Source: Siphonodentalium dalli | Taxonomy: Eukaryota > Mollusca > Scaphopoda > Gadilida > Siphonodentaliidae | Direction of reading: 5' to 3' | Assembly: GCA_032622095.1 (NCBI GenBank) | Contig: CP136064.1 | Location: 110,288,004-110,352,003 of the forward strand | DNA length: 64,000 nucleotides | In this document: positions 34,541 through 47,033 of the stretch, one piece after another | How positions within the stretch are numbered: the stretch's first letter is position 1 | Layout: every line of letters begins with the position of its first letter | Program-made: the position numbers and the translations under genes | Notes under the pieces: generated by a model | What the model was told of the DNA's origin: nothing | The model's database searches: none | What the model saw: the letters and a program-made list of their open reading frames with translations, nothing else

Positions 34541-37213
34541 CGCAAGACCTTCTTAAACCGAGCATGTAAAATTCGAAATTCAAGACAAGATGACGCCCAG
34601 ACAAAGCTTCTTGGTGACTTCAACCTACCAAAATACAATTGGACCACAAACGAAACTGCCACCGACTGTAAAAATACAAAACTCTATGATAAACTCACAA
34701 ATGCAATGTCCGATGCAAATCTCGAACAGGTTGTTAAAATACCCACAAGGGGAAAAAAATACCCTTGACCTATTCTACCTAAATCAGCCAACTCTGATCC
34801 ATAATACACGAACACTTCCCAGCCTTGGTACATCTGATCATGACATTGTCTACCACGAAGTCACCATAAACAAAAGACATCTAAAAAAGCCTGCCAGGAA
34901 AGTCTATCTCTACCATAAGGCAAACTGGCCTGCCATAAAAGCAGAACTCCATTCCTTCCAAACTTTCTACAAGACGCAGAGTGCAATTCTAAATCTAAAT
35001 GTAGAACAGAAATGGCAGTTGATCAAAGAAAAAATATCTGAACTAATATCTAAGCACATCCCAACCAAGACACTTAGTAGCAGACAACATGCACCATGGA
35101 TAACAGCTGATCTTAAGAAGCTGATAAAAAAACGCACTCGTCTTCACAAATATATCAGAAAACGCAGGTATAAAAACACCGAAAATCTTCAGTCCAAAGA
35201 AAGAGCCCTTAAACATGCCATCCAAAGAAAATCCAGAAAAGCTTACTGGGACCATATAGAATCCATCATAACTGAAGACAACAAAAACTGCCCGGACTTA
35301 ACAGAAAACACCACCAAGCCCAGCAAAAAATTCTGGTCCTTCATAAAACATCAGAAGTCAGAAAATAACGGTGTCGCTCCTCTTAAAGTAGATGGTGAAG
35401 TGATCACATACCCCACCAAGCAGGCCGAAGCTCTAAACGCCCAGTTCCACTCTGCATTTACTAAGCCTCAACCTCTAAACCTATCCCACATCTGCGAACT
35501 TAAATCCCTGATCTGTCCTAAGGATACTGACATGCCAGATGTAGAAATAACTACAAATGGTGTTTGTGCCGCACTTTCAAGGTTAAAACCCAACAAAGCT
35601 TATGGTATCGACCAAATTTCACCCCGCTTCCTCAAAGAGGTAAGAGACGAAATCTCTGCAATAATTGCAGACCTCTTCCAGAGTTCTTTGAACTCAGGCA
35701 CTGTCCCTTCTGACTGGAAAGTAGCAATTGTTTCCCCAATATTCAAAAAAGGCTCCAAATCCAAACCTGAAAACTATCGCCCCATCTCACTCACATGTAT
35801 TCTTAGCAAAACCCTTGAACATATCATAGTATCTAACATCATGTCCCACCTCAACGAAAAGCAACTACTACATCAAAACCAACATGGATTCCGACCCAAA
35901 CTAAGCTGTGAAACACAGCTTATCACATTCATGAATGATATCTTTGAAAACATGACAAAATGGACTCAAACCGATGTAGTTGTCATTGATTTCTCCAAGG
36001 CCTTTGATAAAGTGGACCATAGCAGACTTCTTCTTAAAATGAGACGACTTGACATAAACACATCTGTTACAAATTGGATTGCCGCCTTCCTATCACATCG
36101 GACTCAAAAAGTCCAAGTCAATGGAAAAGAATAAAAATTTCTTCCCGTACTATCAGGTGTCCCCCAAGGGTATATCCTTGGCCCTTGCCTCTTCTTAATC
36201 TATATAAATGACCTCCCCACAAACCTCAGCTGTCAGGCCCGCCTCTTCGCTGACGATACTGTTGTGTATTGGGCTATCTCCTCTAAAAATGACTGTACTA
36301 TCCTACAAAATGACCTGCACAAACTTGAAAACTGGGAGAAAGAATGGCTTATGTCATTCAACCCTAGTAAATGCGAAATCATACGAATCGCTCGCAAAGA
36401 AAACCCTATTCTCCATGACTACACACTCCATAACCAATTACTTAAATCAACAGAAACTACAAAATATCTCGGCGTAACCATCTCAAATGACCTCTCATGG
36501 AAAACCCACATCACTACCATCACAAATAAAGCCAATGCTACCCTCAGATTCCTAAGACGTAACGTGAGAACAAAAAACTACAAAACAAAAGCCCTTGCCT
36601 ACAAAACATATGTTAGACCACAACTAGAATACTGTAGCTCAATATGGGACCCATGGCAGCAGTACCTCTCAGAGAAAGTAGAAATTGTACAGAGACGGGC
36701 TGCAAGCTACACTCTAAATAGATACCACTATGGTAGCGACGACAGAGACAGCATAACTGATCTGCTCCACACACTGAATTGGCAAACCCTCCAACAAAGA
36801 AGAATATTCTCCTCTCTAGTCATGCTTTACAAAATCCGCCATCAAGATGTAGACATCTCCCTACCATTTGTGCCTACTAGGGGCCACAAGTTCCTCCGTA
36901 CTGCTAAAGCTGACAGAAACTATCTCGAAGCTTTCTTTTTTCCACGCACAATCATAAATTGGAACAAACTCCCCCGTGACATATTCTTAAACTGCCACAA
37001 CACGGACAGTTTCAAATCCGAACTCACAAAACACATGTTCCCACCTGTAAACAAACAGACAGCTTCTAAATAGTATGAAGCTCCAGTATATTTTAATAAA
37101 TTATCAAAATAACCAAAAAATATGCTTTTATGTTTTTAAATCTCATGCGCCTCCACATAATCCTCAGCACATTGAGGGCGATGGAGTACCAAGTAGATGT
37201 AGATGTAGCTGTG
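34540..37213 (+). mobile_element. Non-LTR retrotransposon A, 5'-truncated
   Basis: Contains the end of the endonuclease, a reverse transcriptase and a C-terminal region, then a 3' UTR ending in a (TAGATG)n tail at 37194-37208. CR1/L2/jockey-type organisation; the clade is not resolved. It begins abruptly within the endonuclease (LLGDFN at about 34605), as expected from incomplete target-primed reverse transcription. Confidence 0.85.
34600..37073 (+). pseudogene. Endonuclease-RT polyprotein of element A, two lesions
   Basis: The endonuclease end (KLLGDFNLPKYNW) is in one frame. A frameshift at the A-run 34753-34759 moves to the frame carrying TLDLFYLN and SDHDIVYHEV. The RT follows (LKPNKAYGIDQI, NYRPISL, DFSKAFDKVDH). 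A TAA at 36132-36134 breaks it just before SGVPQG. The catalytic FADD (36246-36257) and C-terminal YLGVTIS and SFFF-like FFFPRTIINWNKLP motifs follow in the same frame to the stop at 37073. Only two lesions, so it is moderately young. Confidence 0.85.
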
Positions 37214-37505
37214 GAATAATAACATAAAAATGGCAATCAAATCCAGCAAGAAAGCCTTTGCGGAGTGGATGGATTCAGGAAGACCTCCTTACCCTGACAA
37301 CTCATACAAAGCGACGAAAAACGCCAAACGAAACCCACAGAAGTCACAACGACATGATTCTGCACTACAACGTAAGCAGAAATTAGAAGATATAATGACC
37401 TCAAAACCAGACCCAAAAATATTTCATCAACTCATAAAACAACAACGAGCATCAACCGCAGAATCCGTGATAAATGATATTTCACCTATGAAAGATGTTA
37501 GGATA
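37214..37505 (+). mobile_element. Fragment B, linker region of another non-LTR element
   Basis: An open stretch from about 37230 encodes KSSKKAFAEWMDSGRPP and then RKQKLEDIM and FHQLIKQQRAS. This is the basic linker found between endonuclease and RT in many mollusc non-LTR elements. It is cut off near 37505, where element C begins, and has neither an RT core nor a tail. Confidence 0.6.
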
Positions 37506-40219
37506 AAGGGGTACCGAAGAATGGATGAGCTCAGACATTCTAACAACTGTTAAAGATAGAAACTTAATGCTTCATAAATACAGAAAGTCAAAAGAAATTA
37601 CTGACTTAGAGTCTTATACAAACCTGAGAAATAAAGCCCAACCTATGATACGGGATGCAAAGTTAACATATTTTACCAAACAATTAGATGCAAATAGAAA
37701 CAGACCTAAAGAGCTATGGAAATCATTGAAAAAACTTGGTTGTCCATAAAAAAAAACCAGTAACAAAACTAACTATGCTCTAAAGATCAATGAAGAAGTT
37801 TGCTTTAATGCAGTGATCATTGCTAAAGAATTCAATAATTTCTTTTGCAATATAGCATCTAATCTTCTGAATAAACTCCCAAAGGCTCCTGGTATCTTCA
37901 ACAACTTGACTCTTGTTAACTACTATAGAAGCAAAGTAGATCCCATCAACAAACTTAAACTCCACGTTGTTGATGAAGATGAAGTTCATAAGATACTAGA
38001 AAGTCTGTGCTCATCCAAAGCCACGGGCCCCGATGGGATACCGGCAAGATTTTTGAAGGATGGGGCTGCTGTTTTAACATCTCCACTCACCCATATAGTG
38101 AATCTTTCTATTCACAATGGGCATGTCCCAGAAGAGCTCAAAAGAGCTGGGGTCGTACCAATCCATAAGAAGGGGGATAAGACACAGCCTGGAAATTACA
38201 GACCTGTCTCCGTACTGAATTTAGCCTAAAAAATAATAGAAAGAATTGTATACAAACAACTTGAGGAATATTTACAAAAACAAAATTTATTATATGGCTA
38301 CCAATCTGGTTTTAAGTCAGGGTTTTCAACAGACACATGTCTGTTATACCTCACAGATAAAATTCGTAGTGAGCTGGACAAGGGTAGCCTTACAGGTATG
38401 GTCCTGATAGACCTTCAAAAGGCTTTTGATACAGTGGATCATGAAATTTTATTGCAATAACTTAAGGTTATCGGTTTGGATAAAAGCGCACTTCTTTGGT
38501 TTCACAGCTACCTGAATGGGAGATCCCAAGCTGTTGATGTAAATGGTACATTATCCGATTTTGAAGATATTTCCTGTGGCGTACCCCAGGGGTCCATTTT
38601 AGGTACTCTACTGTTTTTACGGTATGTTAACGATGCTTCCATGGCTGTGTCTTGCCAAGCTCCTCTTATATGCAGATGACTCTGCCCTTATTGTCTCTGG
38701 ATCTGATGTGCACATCATTGAACAAACTCTCAGCGTAGAACTGAGCAAACTGAGCGCTTGGCTGGTGGATAATAAACTATCTTTACACCTGGGAAAAACA
38801 GAATCAATTCTTTTCGGATCACCACATAAATTGAAAAATAAATCCCAGCTGAGTGTTTGCTGTGATGGCGTGACCATCAGATCCAGTGACTCCGTAACAT
38901 ATCTCGGGACCATTTTTAGACCACCATCTTAATGGTGAGCCAATGGCAGCACACATATTGCAGAAGGCAAACTCTAAGTTGAAATTCTTGTACAGAAAGG
39001 CATCTTACCTGAACCAATACTGCAAAAGAACTCTATCCATGGCCCTCATTCAATGTCATTTTGACTATAGTTCAAGCTTTTGGTACACTAGTCTAACGCA
39101 GAGAACAAAGATCCGATTACAAGCAACCCAGAATAGGCTAGTAAGATACATTTTAGATCTAAATTGTAGGACACATATTGGCTATTCGGAATTTCTAAAA
39201 GTAAATTGGCTGCCGGTATGTGAAAGAGTTAACTTTAGGAAATTGACAATGGTTATGAAGATCTCAGATAAGCAAGCCCCAGTATATTTTAATGAACATT
39301 TCAAACGATCAAATAAAGAAGGGGATATAAATGTTTCGGACAATGAGGCTGATCAATCTGAAACCCGGTCAGGTAAACTGAAATTCATCCTCCCTCATGT
39401 AAGTTGTTATGGGAAAAAGACTTTTTTCTACACAGGAATAAGACTCTGGAATAGACTTGACAAAACTGTACATCTACCCATTGACATCAAGTACCGGAAA
39501 TATTGCATAAAAAACATCTCTTATCTAAATTGAAGGACCGAGAGGAATATCCCTTTCTGTACTACTGAATTGAAACTGTGACCAAAATTTTGCCAATCAA
39601 TTACTCATTTCTGTCAGTATTCATATAGACCCGGTGAGTGGGACGATTGACAGACTTGTTATGTAAAATGGATCTGCCAGGCGTCTCATCCACATGGTCG
39701 GTGAAAAGAACATTTATTTTAAAATAAACATATTCACAATCATAAGATTACTTGTAAATGTACGCACTTATGATGATAAATTATATTATCCATATTGATG
39801 ATGGCATTATCAATGTATAATATTAACATATTAACATTGATGTCATTACCATTGTTTTTTAGTATTAAAATGGAGAATGTCTTAGTAACTATATTGTCTG
39901 CCTCGTGGCCGGTAGCATATCAGGGGACCACAATGGAATTAAGCCTTCGAGTGCTTTTTGTGCCATCCCCGATATCTAGCCGTGCATGTACTCTACGATT
40001 TTTCTAAATTTCAGCCATCATACCATTGGTATTCACTTTGACTTCTTTACAGCCTCATTTTTGCTTCAAAATTTGTGATTTCTTATATAGCATAACAACT
40101 GAAATTATGTTAAAAACTCCTTTTTATTTGCTTGTAATTCATTATATTTGTAACCTGTTAAAACAATATACATGTATGTCTTTATATCAAAAATAAATCA
40201 ATCAATCAATCAATCAATC
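37506..40219 (+). mobile_element. Non-LTR retrotransposon C, 5'-truncated, degenerate
   Basis: Starts in the pre-RT region (WMSSDILTTVKDRN) and runs through a broken RT to a C-terminal region ending at 39533. A ~660-bp 3' UTR follows and closes with an (AATC)n tail at 40195-40219. The microsatellite tail marks the true 3' end. Confidence 0.83.
37520..39533 (+). pseudogene. RT polyprotein of element C, multiply broken
   Basis: Pieces in order: LRNKAQPMIRDAKLTYF; stop near 37747; SSKATGPDGIPARFLKDG and NYRPVSVLN; stop near 38227; MVLIDLQKAFDTVDH; stop near 38458; SCGVPQGSILGTLLF; frameshift near 38650; YADD at 38669-38680; VTYLGTIF; frame change near 38932; then FDYSSSFWYTSL to the end. At least five lesions, so it is older than element A. 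Confidence 0.83.
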
Positions 40220-42072
40220 CGTAATGGAACTGGTGATTGATAATATAACCCTCTCCACATCAGGCGAGTAATGGAAGGCGGGAAGCAACACTTTGCGAAC
40301 CTAGCAACACCGTCTGCAAATCCTGAATTTGAATCCAGACACAAGGATATTATAGAAAATGACATTCCATTCATAGAAGAGTTATGTTCCACTCAAATGA
40401 CAAATACACCAATTACACTTGAAGAAATAGAGAAAGCAACCAGAAAGCTCAACAATAATAAAGCTACCGACACAATGGGCTTATATATTAACAAGTGAGC
40501 ACATAATGAATGCAAGACAAGCAACAATCCCATTTCTGGTGAAAATGACAAATAACATACTCCAACGAGGTGAAATTCCAAATATCCTCAAGGAGGGCGC
40601 AGTCACCCAATCTTTAAGAAAGGTGACCCCCATGATCCAGCCAACTATATAGAGGAATAACTGTCACAACTATACTCTTGAAGATCTTTGGACAAGTCCT
40701 CAATGCCAGACCTACTGAACCCTTTGCAAAATTACAGTCTAGACTTCAAACACTGGTTTTACGAAGGGGACCTCATCTATAAATGCAGCACTTGTAGTGT
40801 CAGAGTGCGCCAATGAAGCGAAAATGGAGAAAAAAACACTCATCTTCACAGCCCTGGATGCACAAAAGGCATTTGATGTGGTGGACAATAACATCTTGCT
40901 ACATAAACTGTACCTCGATGGCATATCAGGACTTGAATGGCTCATCTTACAAGACCTCTACAGAAACGTCAGCTCTAAAGTGAAGTGGCAAGGAAAAATT
41001 TCTGAACCATTCCCAATATTGCAGGGCGTCCGACAAGTTGTGGTGTTATCAACAGCCCATTACAAACACTTCAACAACCCTCTCTTGCTAGATATAGAAG
41101 ACAAACACGAGGGAGCAAAAATTGGTACAATATGCATACCACATGCGACATGTGCAGATGACCTCGCACTACTCTCACATAATCCAACAGAGATGCAGTA
41201 TATGATTGCACGAGTTGAAGCATACTCAAGAGCAGAAAGGTACCTTATCAACCCAAAGAAAAGTGCCATTATAGAATTCAACCTAAAACATAATTCAAAA
41301 CCACAACTGTACACCATATATGGAGGAATCATAGACAAGCCTTCTGCAGTGGAACATCTATATATGAGTCATGAGGAATAAGGACAACAAGGCAGATATA
41401 GAGAAAAAGATACAGCTTTCGAGAAGAACCGCCTACCCATTAATGGGCGCCGGATTACATGGCAAGACTGGAATTACCCAACAAATTAAAACCACGCTGT
41501 GGTTGATGTATGTAGTACCGAGAGTTACTTATGGGCTGGAATTTAAGTACTGAACCTGAATACTCGACAGGTGAAGAAACTTGAATCCCACCAAACCTCA
41601 ATACTGAGACAGATACAACACTTACCAACCAGGACTTCAACAACCGCCGTACACTCACTTCTGGGTGTGTTGCCTATAGCCACAGTTGTGCACAGAAATA
41701 TGCTAAACCTCTTCTAGAGAATCATTACTCACCCGGACTGTATAGAGCGAGAAATTGAAATCCGACAATTACTAGCGGTCCACAAAATTGACCCCATCAA
41801 CTGGTTCTCCAACATCAGACGCACTCTCCGGCAGTATGGACTACCTAGTGCACACACTCTACTCCAGAATACACCACAACAGGAAGAGCGGAAAAATTAA
41901 CTGGAAGATTGCATTGCAGCAAAAGTGGAGGCTGATTGGGAAGGCGAAATAAAAGAAAAATCGTCCCTCATGTACGTACTTCAATCCAAAATCAGTTTGC
42001 GTAAATAGAGTCCACCACGTATACAGTACGGTACGACCAAACATACACAATTCAAGGAGAGCAGAGACAAAT

Positions 42073-45000
42073 CGTCGCATGAGAACCAAAGGGTTCTATG
42101 TCCCATTGGCACGTTTTGTGGGAAATCGATGTTGAAGATTCATGATCCGATTCTTCAAACATAAATAGCTGTAATGTTGTTGTATTTGAGTTAAAAGGTT
42201 ACAATATATCACAACGTGATTCCATGTGAAATATTAATACCTAAAACCAAAGAGTTTTCGTGAAAAACGTGAAAACGTGTTTGGAGATAGAACTTTTATG
42301 CACAAAACTGCAACTTTGTCTCCGGGCTAAAAAGCACTCGGAGATAGAACAATGTGGCTCGCCGGAACTGCATATTTTGGTGCGGACTAAAGGGTTCAAT
42401 AACGGTACTGGTAATTGGTCAGTACTGCGGGTTCGTGTTCTTGCATTTGCTTACGATTAATTTAGATTCGTTGCAAGGTATGTTGTAGCGTGTCTGTTAC
42501 ACACATATTATATATTGTTGATTTCTAGGAAGATGCGGGAAAAATAATTTCTCCGTTGTATTCGAATGATATTTTAATTCATGCTAATGACACTCACGAA
42601 TCCAAAATACACACTGTCTAATATTCTGAACACATCAGATCAGTGTTAATCGCACGATATTTATCAAACGAGGATTTTATAGTCGAAAACTTAACAGGCG
42701 AAAATTCTTAAAGCTTTTAAAATGTCGGTAAAACGATCGAAGTTACTGACAATCGGCAATCCGTACAGATTCCGCCACAAAAATCTAGATAAACCAATCA
42801 TTTGACAACATCGTTGTCTCAGCACAGTGGGGTGACATGGTCTCACATCGCGCCCTCCGTCGGATATGAAACCCTCGCACGCGACGTGGGACCCTATCAT
42901 CCTCACTGGTCTGAGACAACTTAAATATGATGGACACAGAAAAACACTTAATTTCCATAGAAAGTAATTTTTGGCAGTGTATGCAAAATGGTGCATGATC
43001 TCCGGGACACGATGCCTTTACGAGTCTGTCACAGTGGACGTGTGCTTGTGTGGTTAATAAATATCTTATATTAAGGTATTCCTTCTCACGCAGGGAAATT
43101 GTTGAATCGAATAAGACAATAACGAACGTTATAACAGAACGTTTTCTTTTAAACAAACAATATTGTGTTTCATACACTGTTAAAATTAACGTAAGTGTTA
43201 CATGCAGTCAACTCGAACCTTGACAAAGTTAACTCGTTGTACCCTGCTCTAATTCCACACAATCATTCAATAAGCTTGGGAACAAGATTATTTTATTTTA
43301 AGTCGGTAACGGCCAAACGGCATGTATGATCAGGCACATCTACACAACGTCATTATACTATTTAATTTCCTTTTTTAAAACGAGGCCGATATAACACCCA
43401 TTTCAATTGGTAATATGTTGTCAAGGTACGAGAGCAGCTGCTCACGCCTCCTTCGGGTGAGACCGTGCAACGAAAAATCTTATAAAGCAAACTTCAGCAA
43501 ATTATGCGCGTCAGAAACAGACACAAATTAAAACACCCTGACTGGGTTTTAAAGTTACACATTTAAAACATGGCAAAACTGACATAAAGGGACGCAAGGA
43601 CTTTAACGTTGGTACATTTTGGCTATGATTAAAATATATACCCATTGAAGACATTATTGAAAACTTATATTCTGAGACACATCTGCGTTAATATCTTAGT
43701 GAAAAAGTGTCCAGTTTGGAAAGAACTCAATAAATGAGAGTAAATGCGATGACTTCTTGACTTCAATGAACAATTTACATGATATTCGGCAAATAATATT
43801 TTCTTAGCAATCCCGAACTAACACCACATCACAATAATAATAATAAAATTTTAAACTTAAAGTCACAATGTCTCTCAGATGTGTAAACTCGCGGCATAGA
43901 TTTTAATCACTTGGAACAACTCAGTTTTCAGATCTTGTCTACACTCTTGGTACACTTTAACAAACAGTAACATAAATGGGTCCAAAATTACAACCTCTTG
44001 CAACATGAAAGAGCATAACCATTGGTTGCACTTGGTCTTATCAATGGATGACATGATTTATCTCGTCTACTGTCTACACAATCAAGCAGGGCAACATGCA
44101 GGTGTGTACTGTTGTAGAAAGTCTATATTTATTGTGTATATGTTGACAAATCATGTAATTCCACGTGAACATTTATTTATTTTGTGTTTTTATTGTCGAT
44201 TTCGGCGGTCAGGGTTATATCGCGGTCGTAGAGAAGAAAAATCACTGGGATATTTTCACAGACAAACCACCTACCTTCGGCGAGTGCAAGACCAGCAGCT
44301 CCCTCGGAAAAGCTGGTCCGAAATTCGCGAAGAACAAGAATCAAGCGTCGTACCTCTAGCACAGAGAGGTCTATTTGCTTGGAGTCATAAACATTACACG
44401 TTAGATAACCGAGACCCCTTTCCATGTGAACTGGGGTGACAAATAGGTTGTCTCTAATTTCATGCATGCATTCCTATCCAACTTTTCATACATTTGGTTA
44501 ATTATATGACATATTTATAGTTTTTATCTTTTTTTCTGATGGAATGAATTACAATGGAGATAAACAAACTTCGTTTCGTTCGATTTTGGCCAAATAAACC
44601 GCGAACAAACTTTCAGGTTCTTTCTCCAATATATCTTTCGCCGTCTATTTGACCAATATTGAACTGAATAAGTATGTTTATCTCCTAAATATCAGACGAG
44701 TTTCTATTTCATACGCAATATCCGATGAGGCTTAAATAGAAGTGGTCCATGCATTTTTCTGCCTGGTTGAACATTTCTGATTATAACCTAATATGTTATA
44801 TATGAACGTACATGTGTCATGTGGGTGTACAATGCATATCCCGCAAAAATATGTTACAACCATGACTATTTTCATGTTAGCAAATTCGAACAGGAATTCC
44901 GGCGTCCCTATGCATGGCTATGTTTGCGTGCTTCGGGACTTTGCATGAACTTTGGGAATATAAGTACACTATATATACGATAACCATACTATTTTTGTAT

Positions 45001-45618
45001 TAGTTCAATTTAATATATAGTCATAAATAATATACATGTATATAATAATGAATATATCGAAATAAGAAGGTTCTCAAGAGAGGAGGACGAACTGGGGTAG
45101 GAATTGTCAGAGCAAGAACGTTCTATCTCCCGTAATGCAGTGGCATGGATTTTTGCTGCATATTATTTCAGGGCTAAAGGGTTCTATCTCCATATACCGA
45201 CTAAAACAAGCCGCTAAACGATAAGCAATGAGTAGCAAAATATGTAAATTGGTAGCAGGGTCATATCTGCGTAAAATTAACATATATAGAATTAAAATGA
45301 TACGAACAAATCGTGAGAAATGCCTGTTTACATCATTGTATATTATCGCATATTTTTCATAGCAGCCATTCGTCAATTTTTGATCACATGACATATATCG
45401 TCATTTTCATTGGCTTAGGAGATAGAACCTTTTTGCTCGGACGAATTTGTTCGTTATGGAGATAGAGCCTAAATGCACTGCGTTTTACGAACGAACGGTG
45501 CATATAGGGTAAGGTATGTTTGGTTCATTCGATAGAAAATTCTCTTCCGATTCCAATGATACCCATAACTCATTTTCCCGCCAAAATGGACATAGAACCA
45601 TTTGGTTCTCATGCGACG
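42073..45618. mobile_element. 3.5-kb terminal-inverted-repeat element, AAAT duplication
   Basis: Left end CGTCGCATGAGAACC then AAAGGGTTCTATGTCC; the right end is its near-exact inverse (42073-42105 and 45584-45618). AAAT lies directly outside both ends (42069-42072, 45619-45622), and removing the insert restores the host element's frame. The TIR motif GGASATAGAACC recurs just inside both ends (42283, 42340; 45119, 45180, 45418, 45458), like binding sites for a transposase. No transposase frame is visible, so it is probably non-autonomous. It contains GC-richer coding-like patches (42815-42920 and 44213-44359). The superfamily is not identified. Confidence 0.85.
44213..44359 (+). other. Exon-like coding patch inside the 3.5-kb element
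   Basis: After a plausible acceptor (pyrimidine-rich stretch then CAG at 44210-44212), 48 codons stay open to TAG at 44357: GYIAVVEKKNHWDIF, then TDKPPTFGECKTSSS and KFAKNKNQASYL. It is about half G+C in an AT-rich setting, with no repeat character. I do not recognise the protein. It could be a captured host terminal exon, or chance. Confidence 0.35.
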
Positions 45619-47011
45619 AAATGCAAAGGTCCTGACTGGAACATATATACTCCAAAGTGACAGAGCCGTATTTAATCAGTACAAAGTGAATGACATCTGC
45701 AAACTTTGTAATAACAATTCAGAGACTAGACAGCACTTCATCGCTGAATGTATCACCTACAGCAAACCAAGAACAACAACAAAACAGAAGCACCTAGCGA
45801 TTGATGCAATAGCAAAGCACCAGCAAGTCCTTGAAGACCCACATCTCTATACACAACTGGTGCTAGATCCTACACACCCCGATGTGATGAACCTATTCCT
45901 CAAAATTTATCGTCAAACACGTAAAAGGAAATTTAAACAGTGCCGCCAAAAACTCCTTGACGAGCTTCAAGAAAATAAGGGAAACTGCCCAAAACCACAC
46001 TGGAGTACGCTCTCAAAACTAAAAGCAGAGGACTACAAGGGCAACTCCACAGGAAATATATCAACTAACAGTTGGGCTGAGTACTTTAGCCAGCTCAATG
46101 CAGAAGCTCAGTCTGGCCAGGCAGCAATCTCTGATAAACTTACTGAATTAGAAAACCAGTCTATATTTAATGAACTAGATTATATTATAAGTCCCCAGGA
46201 GATAGCCACCAGCATAAAGTCGCTTAAAAATAACAAGAGCAGAGGTCCCGATAAACTAATAAATGAAATGTTTAAAAGTTCATGCCCAGAATTAATGGGA
46301 CCTCTGAGCACAATTTTCAATAACGTTTTATCAACTGGAATCTTCCCAGATGAGTGGACATACAGCATAATAACTCCAATACATAACAAGGGGAACAAAG
46401 ATGATCCATGTAATTACAGGGGGATAGCAGTAAGCAGTTCACTTTCTAAACTATTCACAAGAATCCTCAACAATCGGCTTACTAATTTTGTGAATGCTCG
46501 TAATTTTATATGTAAAGAGCAAGTAGGTTTCACAAAGGGAAAGAGGCCCAGCGATCACATGTTTGTACTGAAAACTATAATTGACAAACATGTTTATTGC
46601 AAGGACGAGAAACTTTTCACCTGTTTTGTAGACTTTAAGAAGGCTTTTGACCTTGTGTGGCATGAAGGACTTTTATATAAATTGCGGTCAATTGGGGTCG
46701 GTGACAAATTCTACCGCGTAATTCAAAGGATGTATAGGAAAACAACAATGAGTGTAAAAACTTGCAATGGGCTAACCTTGCCTTTCAGTTCAGAAGTAGG
46801 TGTAAGGCAAGGTAATCCAATCAGCCCGACCCTATTCAAAATATTTATAAATGACCTCCCATTTATATTAGAATCAAGTAACTCTGACATTGAACTGGAT
46901 ACAATAAAACTGAACTGCTTGCTCTATGCCGATGACTTAGTAATATTCTCAAGAACTAAAGAGGGCTTACAAAACTCTCTTGACAAACTAGCTGAATATT
47001 GTGGGGCTTAG
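45602..47011 (+). pseudogene. Chimeric open frame: element D tail fused to element E RT
   Basis: A 469-codon open frame crosses three junctions. Its first codons come from the right end of the 3.5-kb element. Up to about residue 95 it is the C-terminal tail of element D (CKLCNNNSETRQHFIAEC). From about residue 98 it is the linker and RT of element E (KPHWSTLSKLKAEDYKG, NYRGIAVSSSLSK, DFKKAFDLVWHEGL, VGVRQGNPISPTLF, LLYADDLVIFS). It stops at TAG 47009, where the family usually has Trp. The frame is accidental, not a designed fusion. Confidence 0.8.
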
Positions 47012-47033
47012 GGACTGAACATCAACAGAAGTA

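Larger units (their letters stand above)
40220..45885 (+). mobile_element. Non-LTR retrotransposon D, interrupted by a 3.5-kb insertion
   Basis: A fourth plus-strand element, badly decayed. Left part 40220-42072, right part 45619 to about 45885. The interrupted codons rejoin when the insertion and one AAAT are removed, giving a run through NAKVLTGTY in a single frame. The 3' limit is inferred from the change to element E sequence near 45885. No tail was seen. Confidence 0.75.
40260..45885 (+). pseudogene. RT relic of element D
   Basis: Recognisable pieces: IEKATRKLNNNKATD (about 40424), then a scrambled stretch, then GFTKGTSSINAALVV in a shifted frame, and DAQKAFDVVDNNILL. Next comes the block QGVRQVVVLST, where QGVRQGG is usual, and CADDLALLS with the catalytic ADD. 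YVVPRVTYGLE follows near 41510. After the insertion a zinc-binding tail continues (CKLCNNNSETRQHFIAEC). Many stops and frameshifts; clearly dead. Confidence 0.75.

Noticed and set aside
42691-43177. Two overlapping minus-strand frames of 101 and 130 codons
   Set aside because: Not convincing as proteins, and they conflict with each other. Only the GC-rich patch was kept as a low-interest finding.
44005-44439. 144-codon plus-strand frame in the 3.5-kb element
   Set aside because: It overlaps the exon-like patch in a different frame, with poor composition and no motif.
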